Shown in pieces: positions 14,226 to 22,036 of a DNA stretch of 30,792 nucleotides. This stretch comes from JAFLCM01 sp964510955. GTDB lineage: Bacteria; Planctomycetota; Phycisphaerae; Phycisphaerales; UBA1924. The stretch lies in contig CAZEDW010000046.1 of the NCBI GenBank assembly GCA_964510955.1, positions 1 through 30,792 of the forward strand, given 5' to 3'. The notes beneath the pieces were generated by a model that worked only from the letters and a program-made list of their open reading frames with translations, did not search any database and had not been told where the DNA came from. Positions within the stretch are counted from its first letter, which is position 1, and every line of letters begins with the position of its first letter. The position numbers and the translations under genes were made by a program.

Positions 14226-15683
14226 ATGATTCAAGTCCTGCTCATGCTCATGGTCGGCTCGCTGGTGGCCCACGATGCGCTGCCGAGCTCCGCGCGCCAT
14301 CATCCTGAGCAGTGGTCATGGTGGGTCGCGGGCTTGACGCTGGCGCCCATGCTGGCCATGGCGCTCACCGCCCACGGCGCGCTCCGCCGCTGCGGCGCGG
14401 GCCTGGACCGCGATGGGATGGCCCGCCACCTGGTCGCCGCCGACCGCGTCATCACCCTGACGCGCATCGCGGCGGCGGGCTTTCACGCCTGGGCCGTGCT
14501 CTCGTTGGGTTGGCTGGACTGCGTCCGTGGCGTGGTCGGCGACATCCCCGCCGGCGATGAGCTGCTCGCCCTGGCCCCTGCGCTCGGGGTTATCGCCGCG
14601 GGCTGGGCCTCGTACTTCGACATCGACCGGCGGCTGCGCGAGGCCTCGTTCATCGGCTCGCTCGACGAGAGCCAGCCGGTGCGCACGATGCCCACGCGGT
14701 GGCAGTACGTCTCCGACCAGGTGCGCCACCACGTCCTGATCCTGCTGGTGCCGATCACCGGCATCTCCGCGTGGAGCGAGTCGGTTGACCTCGGCGCGCG
14801 CAGGTTTCTGGAATCGCGACCGGAGCTGGCCCACGCCGCGTGGGTGCCGTGGGCGCTGTCGGGCGTCCACTTCCTCGGGGTCGCGCTGGTGCTGCTGATG
14901 ATGCCGTGGGGGCTGCGCCACCTGTGGAACACTTCGCGCCTGGCGTCGGGCCCGATCCGCGAGCGGCTGGCGCGCCTGTGCGAAGCGCAGAAAGTCCGCG
15001 TCCGAGACTACCTGGTCTGGCACACCCACACCGGGATGATCAACGGCGCGCTGGTCGGCCTGCTGCCGGGGATGCGGTACATCCTGCTCACCGACGCCCT
15101 GCTCGAACGCATGACCGAGGCGGAAGTCGAGGCTGTCATGGCCCACGAGGTGGCGCACGCGGCGCGGCGCCACATCCCGTGGCTCGGCGTCAGCATCGCC
15201 GCCACGGTCGGCCTTTCGGATGCCGTGCTGGCCTGGGCCGGGCCTAGGTTCCTGCCGGCGTGGTCGTACGTCCAGCTCGACGGTGGCGAGCGGGTCGGGC
15301 CCGAGTTCCTGCTGAGCCTGGCGCTTGGCATCGCCGCGTTCGGTTGGGTCAGCCGACGGTTCGAGCGGCAGGCCGACGCCTTTGCCGCCCAGCACCTCAG
15401 CGGCTGGTCACCCCGGCGCCGCCTGCCCGCCCCCGCCCCGGCGATCACCCCTGAGGCCGCCGGCGCCATGAGCGATGCGCTCGCCGCCGTCTCAAGGTTC
15501 GCTCACCTGCCGCAGCAGAAGTTCACCTTCCGGCACGGCAGCATCATCCAGCGTCGGCGCAACGTGATGGATCTCGTAGGTGTTCCGTCGGATCGGATCG
15601 CCATCGACCGCACCGTGCGCCGGATCAAGACCGCCTCGCTCATCGGGGTGGTCGCGCTGATCCTGATCGCGGTGTTCACCTGA
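14226..15683 (+). CDS. M48-family membrane zinc metalloprotease
   Basis: 485 residues from the ATG at 14226; an in-frame GTG at 14163 lies inside the fold-back repeat and is less likely. Several hydrophobic segments occupy the N-terminal half (about 1-16, 32-50, 75-97, 113-130, 170-187, 215-240). The catalytic segment has HEVAH at 307-311 (VMAHEVAHAARRH), and the third zinc ligand is Glu380 in ERQADAFAAQHL, the layout of HtpX and Ste24 peptidases. A hydrophobic tail ends the protein (about 465-484). Residues 250-290 (YLVWHTHTG, YILLTDALLE) match the usual sequence before the zinc site. The family cleaves damaged or prenylated membrane proteins; the substrate here is unknown. It may be transcribed with the lipoprotein gene through the fold-back repeat. 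Confidence 0.9.
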   Translation: MIQVLLMLMVGSLVAHDALPSSARHHPEQWSWWVAGLTLAPMLAMALTAHGALRRCGAGLDRDGMARHLVAADRVITLTRIAAAGFHAWAVLSLGWLDCVRGVVGDIPAGDELLALAPALGVIAAGWASYFDIDRRLREASFIGSLDESQPVRTMPTRWQYVSDQVRHHVLILLVPITGISAWSESVDLGARRFLESRPELAHAAWVPWALSGVHFLGVALVLLMMPWGLRHLWNTSRLASGPIRERLARLCEAQKVRVRDYLVWHTHTGMINGALVGLLPGMRYILLTDALLERMTEAEVEAVMAHEVAHAARRHIPWLGVSIAATVGLSDAVLAWAGPRFLPAWSYVQLDGGERVGPEFLLSLALGIAAFGWVSRRFERQADAFAAQHLSGWSPRRRLPAPAPAITPEAAGAMSDALAAVSRFAHLPQQKFTFRHGSIIQRRRNVMDLVGVPSDRIAIDRTVRRIKTASLIGVVALILIAVFT

Positions 15684-15784
15684 GCGTCGTTCCCGAGCCG
15701 CTCCAAACGAAACGCGCCAGCAGTTCGACGGCGGCCTCCGGCGAAGCGCCAACCCGGAATGCCCCCCACCGAGCGAAACGGCTC

Positions 15785-15790
15785 TATCCT
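15785..15790 (+). promoter_or_regulatory. -10 hexamer for leaderless dapF
   Basis: TATCCT, five bases (CTCTC), then the ATG at 15796. The spacing is one base shorter than at the other genes. Confidence 0.45.
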
Positions 15791-15795
15791 CTCTC

Positions 15796-16671
15796 ATGCG
15801 CTTCGTGAAGCTCCACGGGCTGGGCAACGACTACCTGTTCCTCGACGCCGTCGAGGAGCCGGCAATCGCCCGGCGTCCCGACCTGGGCGAGCTCACCCTC
15901 GCCATGTGCCGGCGCCACGAGGGCGTCGGCGCCGACGGCGTCATCATCATCTCCCGCGCCGACATCCCCGGTGACGACGCCGTCGCGATGCGCATCCTCA
16001 ACGCCGACGGGTCCGACGGCGGCATGTGCGGCAACGGCGCACGCTGCGCGTGCAAGCTCGCCGTCGAGCGCGGGTATGTGCGCCCAGGGCCCGAGGGCGA
16101 GATGAGGCTGTGCGTCAATGGGCGCGTGCTGCCGGCCCGAGTGCTGAGTCCAGGAGCCTCGGGGCGCATCGACCGCGTCAGTATCAACATGGGACGCCCA
16201 CTGCTGGAACTGGCCGGCGTACCCGTGCTCGCGGCGCGTCTCGATCCCCCCACCGCGGGCGCTCGCCCCCACGAGCACCGCGTCGCCGGCGTGGCCGGCA
16301 CCTTCGTCAACGTGGGGAACCCGCACTTCGTCGTCTTCACCGACGCCGATCCCGAGCCCCTCGTCGACCGCCTCGGCCCCGCCCTCGAGAAGCACCCCGC
16401 TTTCCCCGAGCGCATGAACATCCAGGTCGTCCGGCCCGAGCACACCCGTCTGGAGCTCCGCACGTGGGAGCGCGGCGCGGGCAGGACCAGGGCCTGCGGC
16501 ACCGGCGCGTGCGCGGCCGGGGTCGCCGGAGTGCTGACCGGCAGGTGCGAGCCCCGCGTCGTGGTGTCGATGCTGGGCGGCGAGCTCGACATCGAGTGGG
16601 ACCGGGCCACGGGCGACCTGCACATGACCGGGCCCGCCGAGGAAGCTTTCCACGGCGAGTGGGCGTGCTGA
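15796..16671 (+). CDS. dapF: Diaminopimelate epimerase
   Basis: 291 residues. It interconverts LL- and meso-diaminopimelate, the last-but-one step to lysine and the source of meso-DAP for peptidoglycan, in the cytoplasm without a cofactor. Both catalytic cysteines are present: Cys78 in DGGMCGNGARC and Cys234 in RACGTGACAAG. The N-terminal signature FVKLHGLGNDYLF and NVGNPHFVVF are also typical. The length is slightly above the usual 270-280. The ATG has no Shine-Dalgarno but TATCCT just before it. It ends nine bases from the stop of the convergent DUF1570 gene, with no room for a terminator. It indicates a DAP-type cell wall, consistent with present knowledge of planctomycetes. Confidence 0.97.
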   Translation: MRFVKLHGLGNDYLFLDAVEEPAIARRPDLGELTLAMCRRHEGVGADGVIIISRADIPGDDAVAMRILNADGSDGGMCGNGARCACKLAVERGYVRPGPEGEMRLCVNGRVLPARVLSPGASGRIDRVSINMGRPLLELAGVPVLAARLDPPTAGARPHEHRVAGVAGTFVNVGNPHFVVFTDADPEPLVDRLGPALEKHPAFPERMNIQVVRPEHTRLELRTWERGAGRTRACGTGACAAGVAGVLTGRCEPRVVVSMLGGELDIEWDRATGDLHMTGPAEEAFHGEWAC

Positions 16672-16680
16672 GCACCGCCC

Positions 16681-17922
16681 TCAGCGCGAGCGCAGGAATC
16701 GCTTCTCGAGCGATTCGACGTCGCCGAAACGCGCGCGGAACATCTCAAGGAGCTGCTTGGGCGCCACCCGTCCCGGCGGCCGCTTCTGAAAGTCTCTGAA
16801 GAACTCGGCCAGGTCGGCCCGCTCGTGGCGGTACAGGAACTTGAACAGCGCGCAGCTCTGGGCGTACATCACCTCCGCGGTTGCTTCGTCGTTGTCAGGG
16901 ACCGCGGTGAACTGCACGAGCGTCTCGAGCGCCAGCAGCTTGCCGTCGTCGCGGAGTTTTTCAAAGTCGCGCCGCCGGGGCTCGAACTCGTGATCGGGCC
17001 CGAAGGCCTGGTTGGGCCGGTCGGTCTCGAAGGCGCAGGCGAGACCCTCGGTCAGCCAGAACGGGTACTGGCGGTCGCGCGTCTGCAGACCGCGGTTGAA
17101 AGCCAGCAGGTGGATGGCTTCGTGAATCGCCTTGGCCTCGCCGGTGGCTCGGGTCGATTTCTGCAGCCTTTGGCGCTCCGCCTTGAGCCTGGCGCTGAGG
17201 TCCGTGGCCCTGGCGTCGAGCGTCGCCGCCACGTCGGCGCGGTGCTCGGCGCGGGCCTTGGAGGCCATTTCACGCGCCTGCTGGGCGAGCCGGTCGAACT
17301 CCTCGAGCTTGTCACCCGCCTCCTGGGCCGCGGGGTTCGTGGCGTCGTTGTAGAAGACGATCCGGTTGGACAGCGAAGCGTAATAGCCGGCGATCCAGCC
17401 CGCCTCGACGCCGTCGTTCCGCTGCGCGAACTCCCGATAGGCGTCGTGGTCGTTCACCAGCACGCACAAGAGCCGCGAAGCCCCCGCCGGCGCATCGTCA
17501 TCAAGGTCGATCCCCAGCTTGTCGGCGAAACGTCCGAACTGGTGCACCGCCCGCTCCAGCAGGCCGATCCGCCCCAGCGTCCACTGCTGGTCGCAGTCCG
17601 ACACCACAACAAACCGCTCGGCCTTGGTTACCGTCGCGCTGATCCCGATCTCCGAGAGCTGGCGCACGGCCAGCTCCGCGCCCTGCTCCACGGTGTGCGG
17701 CGCCAGGTACAAGTCGGCGTCGGCCGGAGTGGCGCGCACGGGTTCGCCGGCCGGCGCCGGACGCACGCTCTGCGTCAGGCCGGCGAAGGCCACCACGGCG
17801 ATCACGCAACCGTATCGGACCAGGTGTGTCAGCATCGCGTGCCCCGGAACCACGCGCCGGAACAGCCGGCGCAACAGAACCCGCTGACTCCATCGTCTCA
17901 ACCTTGCGCCGGTTGCATCCAT
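16681..17922 (-). CDS. DUF1570-type predicted gluzincin, exported
   Basis: 413 residues from the ATG at 17922. A basic N-terminus is followed by a hydrophobic segment (about 36-50, YGCVIAVVAFAGL), a signal peptide or anchor. The ATG at residue 30 (17835) would give a more typical signal peptide. The core has HEAIH at 267-271 and WLTEGLACAFE with Glu292, the zinc-binding arrangement of gluzincin metallopeptidases and of DUF1570 proteins, which are numerous in planctomycetes. Between about 198 and 262 lies a charged, probably coiled-coil insertion rich in Ala, Arg, Glu and Lys. The substrate is unknown. It lies 110 bases downstream of lpxB in the same direction and may share its transcript. It ends tail-to-tail with dapF. 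Confidence 0.75.
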   Translation of the reverse strand: MDATGARLRRWSQRVLLRRLFRRVVPGHAMLTHLVRYGCVIAVVAFAGLTQSVRPAPAGEPVRATPADADLYLAPHTVEQGAELAVRQLSEIGISATVTKAERFVVVSDCDQQWTLGRIGLLERAVHQFGRFADKLGIDLDDDAPAGASRLLCVLVNDHDAYREFAQRNDGVEAGWIAGYYASLSNRIVFYNDATNPAAQEAGDKLEEFDRLAQQAREMASKARAEHRADVAATLDARATDLSARLKAERQRLQKSTRATGEAKAIHEAIHLLAFNRGLQTRDRQYPFWLTEGLACAFETDRPNQAFGPDHEFEPRRRDFEKLRDDGKLLALETLVQFTAVPDNDEATAEVMYAQSCALFKFLYRHERADLAEFFRDFQKRPPGRVAPKQLLEMFRARFGDVESLEKRFLRSR

Positions 17923-18032
17923 CCCCCCGCGCAGATCACGCGCAGGCCGCCGTCACGCGCCACAGCCCGAACCGGCCCGCGGCCCAGCGTCCGATACCCG
18001 GGCGTCGAAAGAGGCTGCGCTCCACGGCCCGT

Positions 18033-19193
18033 TCACAACCCCGCCGCCGCGCAGATCGCCTCGGCGGCCTCGGCGCCGCAGTGCTTGTTCGCGAACCGCG
18101 CGATCACGCCCTGGAGTGCCTTGCGCTGGGTTTCCTGGGCCGCGGGGTCGTTGATCAGCGCATCGGCGGCGTCGATCAGGCGCTCCGGCCCGTCGAAGTA
18201 CGGCACCAGTTCAGGGATGATCTCGTACCCCGCGATCAGGTTCGGCAGCGCGATGTAGGGCGTCGAGATGACCCACTGCCCCACCGCTTTGTAGAGCAGC
18301 TTGCTGGTCTTGTAGAAGATCACCATCGGCTTGGCCTGCTTGGCGATCTGCAGCGTCACGGTACCGCTCTTCACCAGCGCCAGGTCACACCACCGCACCA
18401 CAAGGTCGGTCTTGCCCGCTACGCAGTCCAGCCCGTCGGGCCAGCCCCCCCATTGGTTGGCCCGCTCGTACATGCTCTCGCGCACCTGCTCGGTCGTCGC
18501 GCCGAGCACCCCCACCACGCCGGGATACCGGCGCCGGAGCTCGCGGAACGTCTTGAGCAGGATCGGGAAGTGCCGGCGCAGCTCGGTCGGGCGCGAACCG
18601 GCGAACATCGCGATCTTTAGCTCGCCCTCGGGCAGGCCCCTCGCCTCAGCGTCCAGCGCCGGCGTGTCGATCGGCTCGTCGAACAAGGGGTGACCCACGA
18701 ACTTGGCCTCGATCCCCCTCGTGCGGAAGAACTCCTCTTCAAACGGCAGGATGCACAGCACCAGGTCGGTGCGCTTGCGCAGCTTGTTCACCCGCCACGG
18801 CCCCCACGCCCACAGCTGCGGCGCCACCAGGTGCACCACCTTCACCCCCGCCCGCTTGGCCGTCTTGGCGACCGTGAAGTTCGCCCCGGGAGAGTCGACC
18901 GGGATATGCACGGTCGGCTGGTGCTGCGCGATCCACTCGCGGATCTGCTGGAACACGCGCCGGTAGTGCTTGATCACCCCCCAGCCGGGCACACCGATCA
19001 CCGAGCGGTCGCCCGTTCGCGCGACCAGAGTGGCCCCCGCCCGCGCCATCTTGGGACCCCCCCAGGCGAAAATCGGAAGGTCAGGGTGTTTGGCCCTGAT
19101 CTCACCGATCACCGCCGCCGCGTGGTCATCACCGGACGGCTCGAACGCCGTGAAAAGGAGCGACGGGGGCGACTTGGTGAGCGGGGCGGACAC
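18033..19193 (-). CDS. lpxB: Lipid-A-disaccharide synthase
   Basis: 386 residues, a GT19 glycosyltransferase that joins UDP-diacylglucosamine and lipid X to make the lipid A disaccharide at the inner face of the inner membrane. Typical segments are FTAFEPSGDDHAA near the start, GVPGWGVIKHYRR, IPVDSPGANF (the usual family form is D-P-D-F/Y-N), LVAPQLWAWGPWRVNKL, FVGHPLFDE, FAGSRPTELRRHFPI and the GTVTLQIA segment. The GTG at 19193 gives the normal family length and has TATCAT eight bases upstream. The frame stays open to an ATG at 19355 but those 54 residues are Ser/Arg-rich and unlike LpxB. It indicates a lipid A-containing outer membrane. No other lpx genes are in the window. Confidence 0.94.
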   Translation of the reverse strand: MSAPLTKSPPSLLFTAFEPSGDDHAAAVIGEIRAKHPDLPIFAWGGPKMARAGATLVARTGDRSVIGVPGWGVIKHYRRVFQQIREWIAQHQPTVHIPVDSPGANFTVAKTAKRAGVKVVHLVAPQLWAWGPWRVNKLRKRTDLVLCILPFEEEFFRTRGIEAKFVGHPLFDEPIDTPALDAEARGLPEGELKIAMFAGSRPTELRRHFPILLKTFRELRRRYPGVVGVLGATTEQVRESMYERANQWGGWPDGLDCVAGKTDLVVRWCDLALVKSGTVTLQIAKQAKPMVIFYKTSKLLYKAVGQWVISTPYIALPNLIAGYEIIPELVPYFDGPERLIDAADALINDPAAQETQRKALQGVIARFANKHCGAEAAEAICAAAGL

Positions 19194-19201
19194 GCGGGCG
19201 G

Positions 19202-19207
19202 ATGATA
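19202..19207 (-). promoter_or_regulatory. -10 hexamer for near-leaderless lpxB
   Basis: TATCAT on the minus strand, eight bases before the GTG at 19193, which would leave a leader of one or two bases. Confidence 0.45.
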
Positions 19208-19289
19208 CGGAACGGCGCGGTACCCGCCGACAGCAGTGAGCACCGGTTTGTTCGGCTCCGATTCGGTCGGCACCATGTCGGCTGCCCGA

Positions 19290-19399
19290 TAAACTTGCTG
19301 TTGAAACAAAGGAATCGGCAAGCCGGGCGGGTAACCGCCCGATAGCCGAGGTCATACGCCGTTCCCGCGTGCCGCGGTAACGGGCGACTGGAGCGCTCC
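19290..19399 (+). promoter_or_regulatory. Structured 5' leader of sthA
   Basis: Two hairpins precede the gene. The first is CGGGCGG-GTAA-CCGCCCG (19324-19341), a 7-bp stem closed by a GNRA tetraloop. The second is CCGTTCCCGCG-TGC-CGCGGTAACGG (19359-19383), 11 positions with one mismatch. They are followed by GGAG (19390-19393), a Shine-Dalgarno six bases before the ATG, itself inside the self-complementary GGAGCGCTCC. TAAACT at 19290-19295 is a possible -10, giving a leader of about 100 bases. It does not match a riboswitch class known to me. Confidence 0.5.
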
Positions 19400-20815
19400 A
19401 TGGACCGGTTCGACCTCTGCGTAATTGGAAGCGGCGCCGCCGGGCAGCGGGCCGCCGTGCAGGCCGCCAAGCTCGGCCGACGGGTCTGTGTGATCGAGCG
19501 CGCCGAGGTTGTCGGCGGGGCCGCCATCAACACCGGCACCATCCCCTCCAAGAGCCTCCGTGAAGCGGTGCTTCAGCTCACGGGCGCCCGCCTCCGCAGC
19601 TTCCTGGGCGAGAGCGTCCAGATCAAGCAGCGCATCACCGTCCAGGACCTCACCGCCTGGACCCAGCAGATCGTGCGCGCCGAGGTCGAGATCAGCCGCG
19701 CCTCGCTGCTCCGCAACGGGGTTGACATCATCAGCGGCGACGGGAGCCTGGCCAACCCCAACACCGTGCTGGTCATCCACGGGAACAACACCACCACCAT
19801 CGACGCGGACCACATCCTCATCGCCACCGGCTCACGCCCCGCCAGACCGGCCGGCATCCCGTTCGACGGCGTCCGCGTGCTCGACGCCGACCAGGTCCTC
19901 GCCCTGAACAGCCTGCCGCGCTCGCTCATCGTCGTGGGCGGCGGCGTCATCGGCACCGAGTACGCATCGATCATGCAGGCGGTGGGCGTGAAGGTCACCC
20001 TCATCGAGGGCCGCCCCCGGCTGCTGGATTTCGTCGACGCCGAGATCGGCGAGGCCCTGCAGTACCACCTGCGACAGGGCGGGATGACGCTGCGCATGGG
20101 CGAGAAAGTCGTCAACGTCGAGCTGATCGGAGCCCCCGAGGGCGCCATCTCCACCGACGGCAAGCTGGTGCAGGTCATGCTCGAGTCCGGCAAGACCATC
20201 CGCGGCGAGTGCCTGCTCTACGCCGCCGGAAGGCAGGGCAACACCGAGACTCTCAACCTCGACGCCGTCGGCCTCAGCGCCGACAGCCGCGGCAGAATCA
20301 CCGTCAACGAGAACTACCAGACCAGCGTCCCGAACATCTACGCAGCGGGCGACGTCATCGGCTTCCCCGCGCTCGCTTCGACCTCGATGGAGCAGGGCCG
20401 CATCGCCGCGTGCCACATGTTTGGCAAGCGGACCGAGAGCGTCCCGCACCTGTTCCCTTACGGGATCTATGCCATCCCGGAGATGTCCATGGTCGGCTGG
20501 ACCGAGGAGCAGCTCACCAAGGAGGACATCCCCTTCGAGACCGGCGTGGCCAACTACCGCGAGATCGCCCGCGGGCAACTGCTGGGCGACGTCAATGGCA
20601 TGCTCAAGCTGCTCATCCACCAGGAAACCAAGGAGATCCTCGGCGTCCATTGCATCGGCACCGGCGCCACCGAGATCATCCACATCGGCCAGGCCGTCAT
20701 GGCCTTCAAGGGCACGGTCGAGTACCTCGTCAACACGGTCTTTAACTACCCGACGCTCGCCGAGTGCTACAAAGTCGCCGCGCTGAACGGGCTCAATAAG
20801 CTCTCGCATGTGTGA
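19400..20815 (+). CDS. sthA: Soluble pyridine nucleotide transhydrogenase
   Basis: 471 residues, an FAD flavoprotein of the disulfide-reductase fold that transfers hydride between NADPH and NAD in the cytosol. The FAD-binding start is LCVIGSGAAGQRAAVQAAK. In lipoamide dehydrogenases the next block carries the redox CxxxxC; here it reads GGAAINTGTIPSKSLREA with no cysteines, as in SthA. A second dinucleotide fold is at VVGGGVIGTEYASIMQ. The FAD-contact motif is IYAAGDVIGFPALAS. The C-terminal dimerisation domain ends FNYPTLAECYKVAALNG and lacks the His-Glu pair of disulfide reductases. The ATG at 19400 is supported by GGAG six bases upstream. It is divergent from lpxB. The methyltransferase gene starts 27 bases after the stop and may be co-transcribed. 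Confidence 0.94.
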   Translation: MDRFDLCVIGSGAAGQRAAVQAAKLGRRVCVIERAEVVGGAAINTGTIPSKSLREAVLQLTGARLRSFLGESVQIKQRITVQDLTAWTQQIVRAEVEISRASLLRNGVDIISGDGSLANPNTVLVIHGNNTTTIDADHILIATGSRPARPAGIPFDGVRVLDADQVLALNSLPRSLIVVGGGVIGTEYASIMQAVGVKVTLIEGRPRLLDFVDAEIGEALQYHLRQGGMTLRMGEKVVNVELIGAPEGAISTDGKLVQVMLESGKTIRGECLLYAAGRQGNTETLNLDAVGLSADSRGRITVNENYQTSVPNIYAAGDVIGFPALASTSMEQGRIAACHMFGKRTESVPHLFPYGIYAIPEMSMVGWTEEQLTKEDIPFETGVANYREIARGQLLGDVNGMLKLLIHQETKEILGVHCIGTGATEIIHIGQAVMAFKGTVEYLVNTVFNYPTLAECYKVAALNGLNKLSHV

Positions 20816-20842
20816 CGACGTGCGCGGGCTCACGGACGCCCG

Positions 20843-22033
20843 ATGTCTGATGATCGCGTTGAGGCGCGGTTTTCTTTCGCCGACCCCGGCCCGCCCTTGT
20901 CCGACCACGCCGGAGACCGGTTGGTGATCAAGTACCTCGGGTCCAAGCGAACGCTCCTTCCTGGCATCCTCGACGCCGTGCGGGCGTGCGCCCCGCTGCG
21001 CGCCGGCGGGTCCGGCGCCGCCGTGCTGGACCTGTTCTCCGGCACATCACGCGTCGGTCACGCCCTGAAGCGCGCCGGGTACCGCGTGATCTCCAACGAC
21101 CACAACGCCTACGCCGCCACGCTCGCTCGCTGCTACGTGCAGTCCGATTCCCAGGACGTGCTCCGGGACGCCGAGGCGCTGGTGCGCGAGCTCAACGCGC
21201 TGCCGGGGAGCGCCGGCTACTTCACCGAGACGTTCTGCGTTCGATCCCGGTTCATCCAGCCGTTCAACGGCGAACGCATCGACGCCATCCGCGAGGCCAT
21301 CGCCCGCAAGTCGCTCGAGCCCGAGCTGGAATCGGTGCTGCTGGTCTCGCTGATGGAGGCCGCCGACCGGGTGGACTCGACCACCGGCGTGCAGATGGCC
21401 TACCTGAAATCATGGGCTCCCCGCTCGTTCAACCCGCTCGAGCTCCGCGTGCCGGATGTTTTGCCCCGGGCCCGCTCCGGGAAGGGCCGGGCCCACCAGC
21501 TCGACGCCCTCGAAGCCGCCGCGCGTTTCGGTCGCGCCGCCGACGTGGTCTACATCGACCCGCCGTACAACCAGCACTCGTACCTGGGCAACTACCACGT
21601 CTGGGAGTCGCTGGTGAGGTGGGACAAGCCCGAGGTCTACGGCACCGCGTGCAAGCGCGTCGACTGCCGCCAGCGCCGCAGCGCGTTCAACTCGCGCCCC
21701 GGAGCGCTCGGCGCTCTGGGCGACGTGCTTCGTGCCGCGCAGGCCCCGACGATCATCCTCTCGCTGAACGATGAGGGCTATGTATCCCGCGCCGAGGTCG
21801 AGACGCTGCTGCGGGAAACCGCCGGACCCGATGGGCGGGTCGAGGCGATCGCAACGCCCTTCAAGCGCTACGTCGGCGCGCAGATCGGCGTCTACAACCC
21901 GCGCGGAAAAAAGGTCGGCGTCCCAGGACGCCTGGAAAACACCGAGCTTCTCTTCATCGCCCAGCGAGCCCGCGACGAAGACACGCCGCACGCCGCACCC
22001 GCGCGCGGGTCGCCCGCGGGCGCGCTGAACTGA
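20843..22033 (+). CDS. D12-class (Dam-type) DNA N6-adenine methyltransferase
   Basis: 396 residues. The D12 core starts with VIKYLGSKRTLLPGIL (about residues 28-43), then motif I for S-adenosylmethionine, AVLDLFSGTSRVGHALK (about 60-76), and the catalytic DPPY at 239-242 in VVYIDPPYNQHSYLGNYH. The last 60 residues carry a further strand-rich section and a low-complexity tail. It would methylate adenine N6 in a short site that cannot be predicted. No endonuclease, specificity subunit or toxin is next to it, so it looks like an orphan methylase. The first 27 residues precede the domain and the start is unsupported by a Shine-Dalgarno. It converges on the debranching-enzyme gene with three bases between the stops. 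Codon use matches the neighbours. Confidence 0.87.
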   Translation: MSDDRVEARFSFADPGPPLSDHAGDRLVIKYLGSKRTLLPGILDAVRACAPLRAGGSGAAVLDLFSGTSRVGHALKRAGYRVISNDHNAYAATLARCYVQSDSQDVLRDAEALVRELNALPGSAGYFTETFCVRSRFIQPFNGERIDAIREAIARKSLEPELESVLLVSLMEAADRVDSTTGVQMAYLKSWAPRSFNPLELRVPDVLPRARSGKGRAHQLDALEAAARFGRAADVVYIDPPYNQHSYLGNYHVWESLVRWDKPEVYGTACKRVDCRQRRSAFNSRPGALGALGDVLRAAQAPTIILSLNDEGYVSRAEVETLLRETAGPDGRVEAIATPFKRYVGAQIGVYNPRGKKVGVPGRLENTELLFIAQRARDEDTPHAAPARGSPAGALN

Positions 22034-22036
22034 CGC

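Noticed and set aside
15010..15045. WHTHTG in the M48 protease as a second metal site or JAMM-like HxH
   Set aside because: This segment precedes the HEVAH motif as in other HtpX-like proteins, and no SxxD follows at suitable distance.
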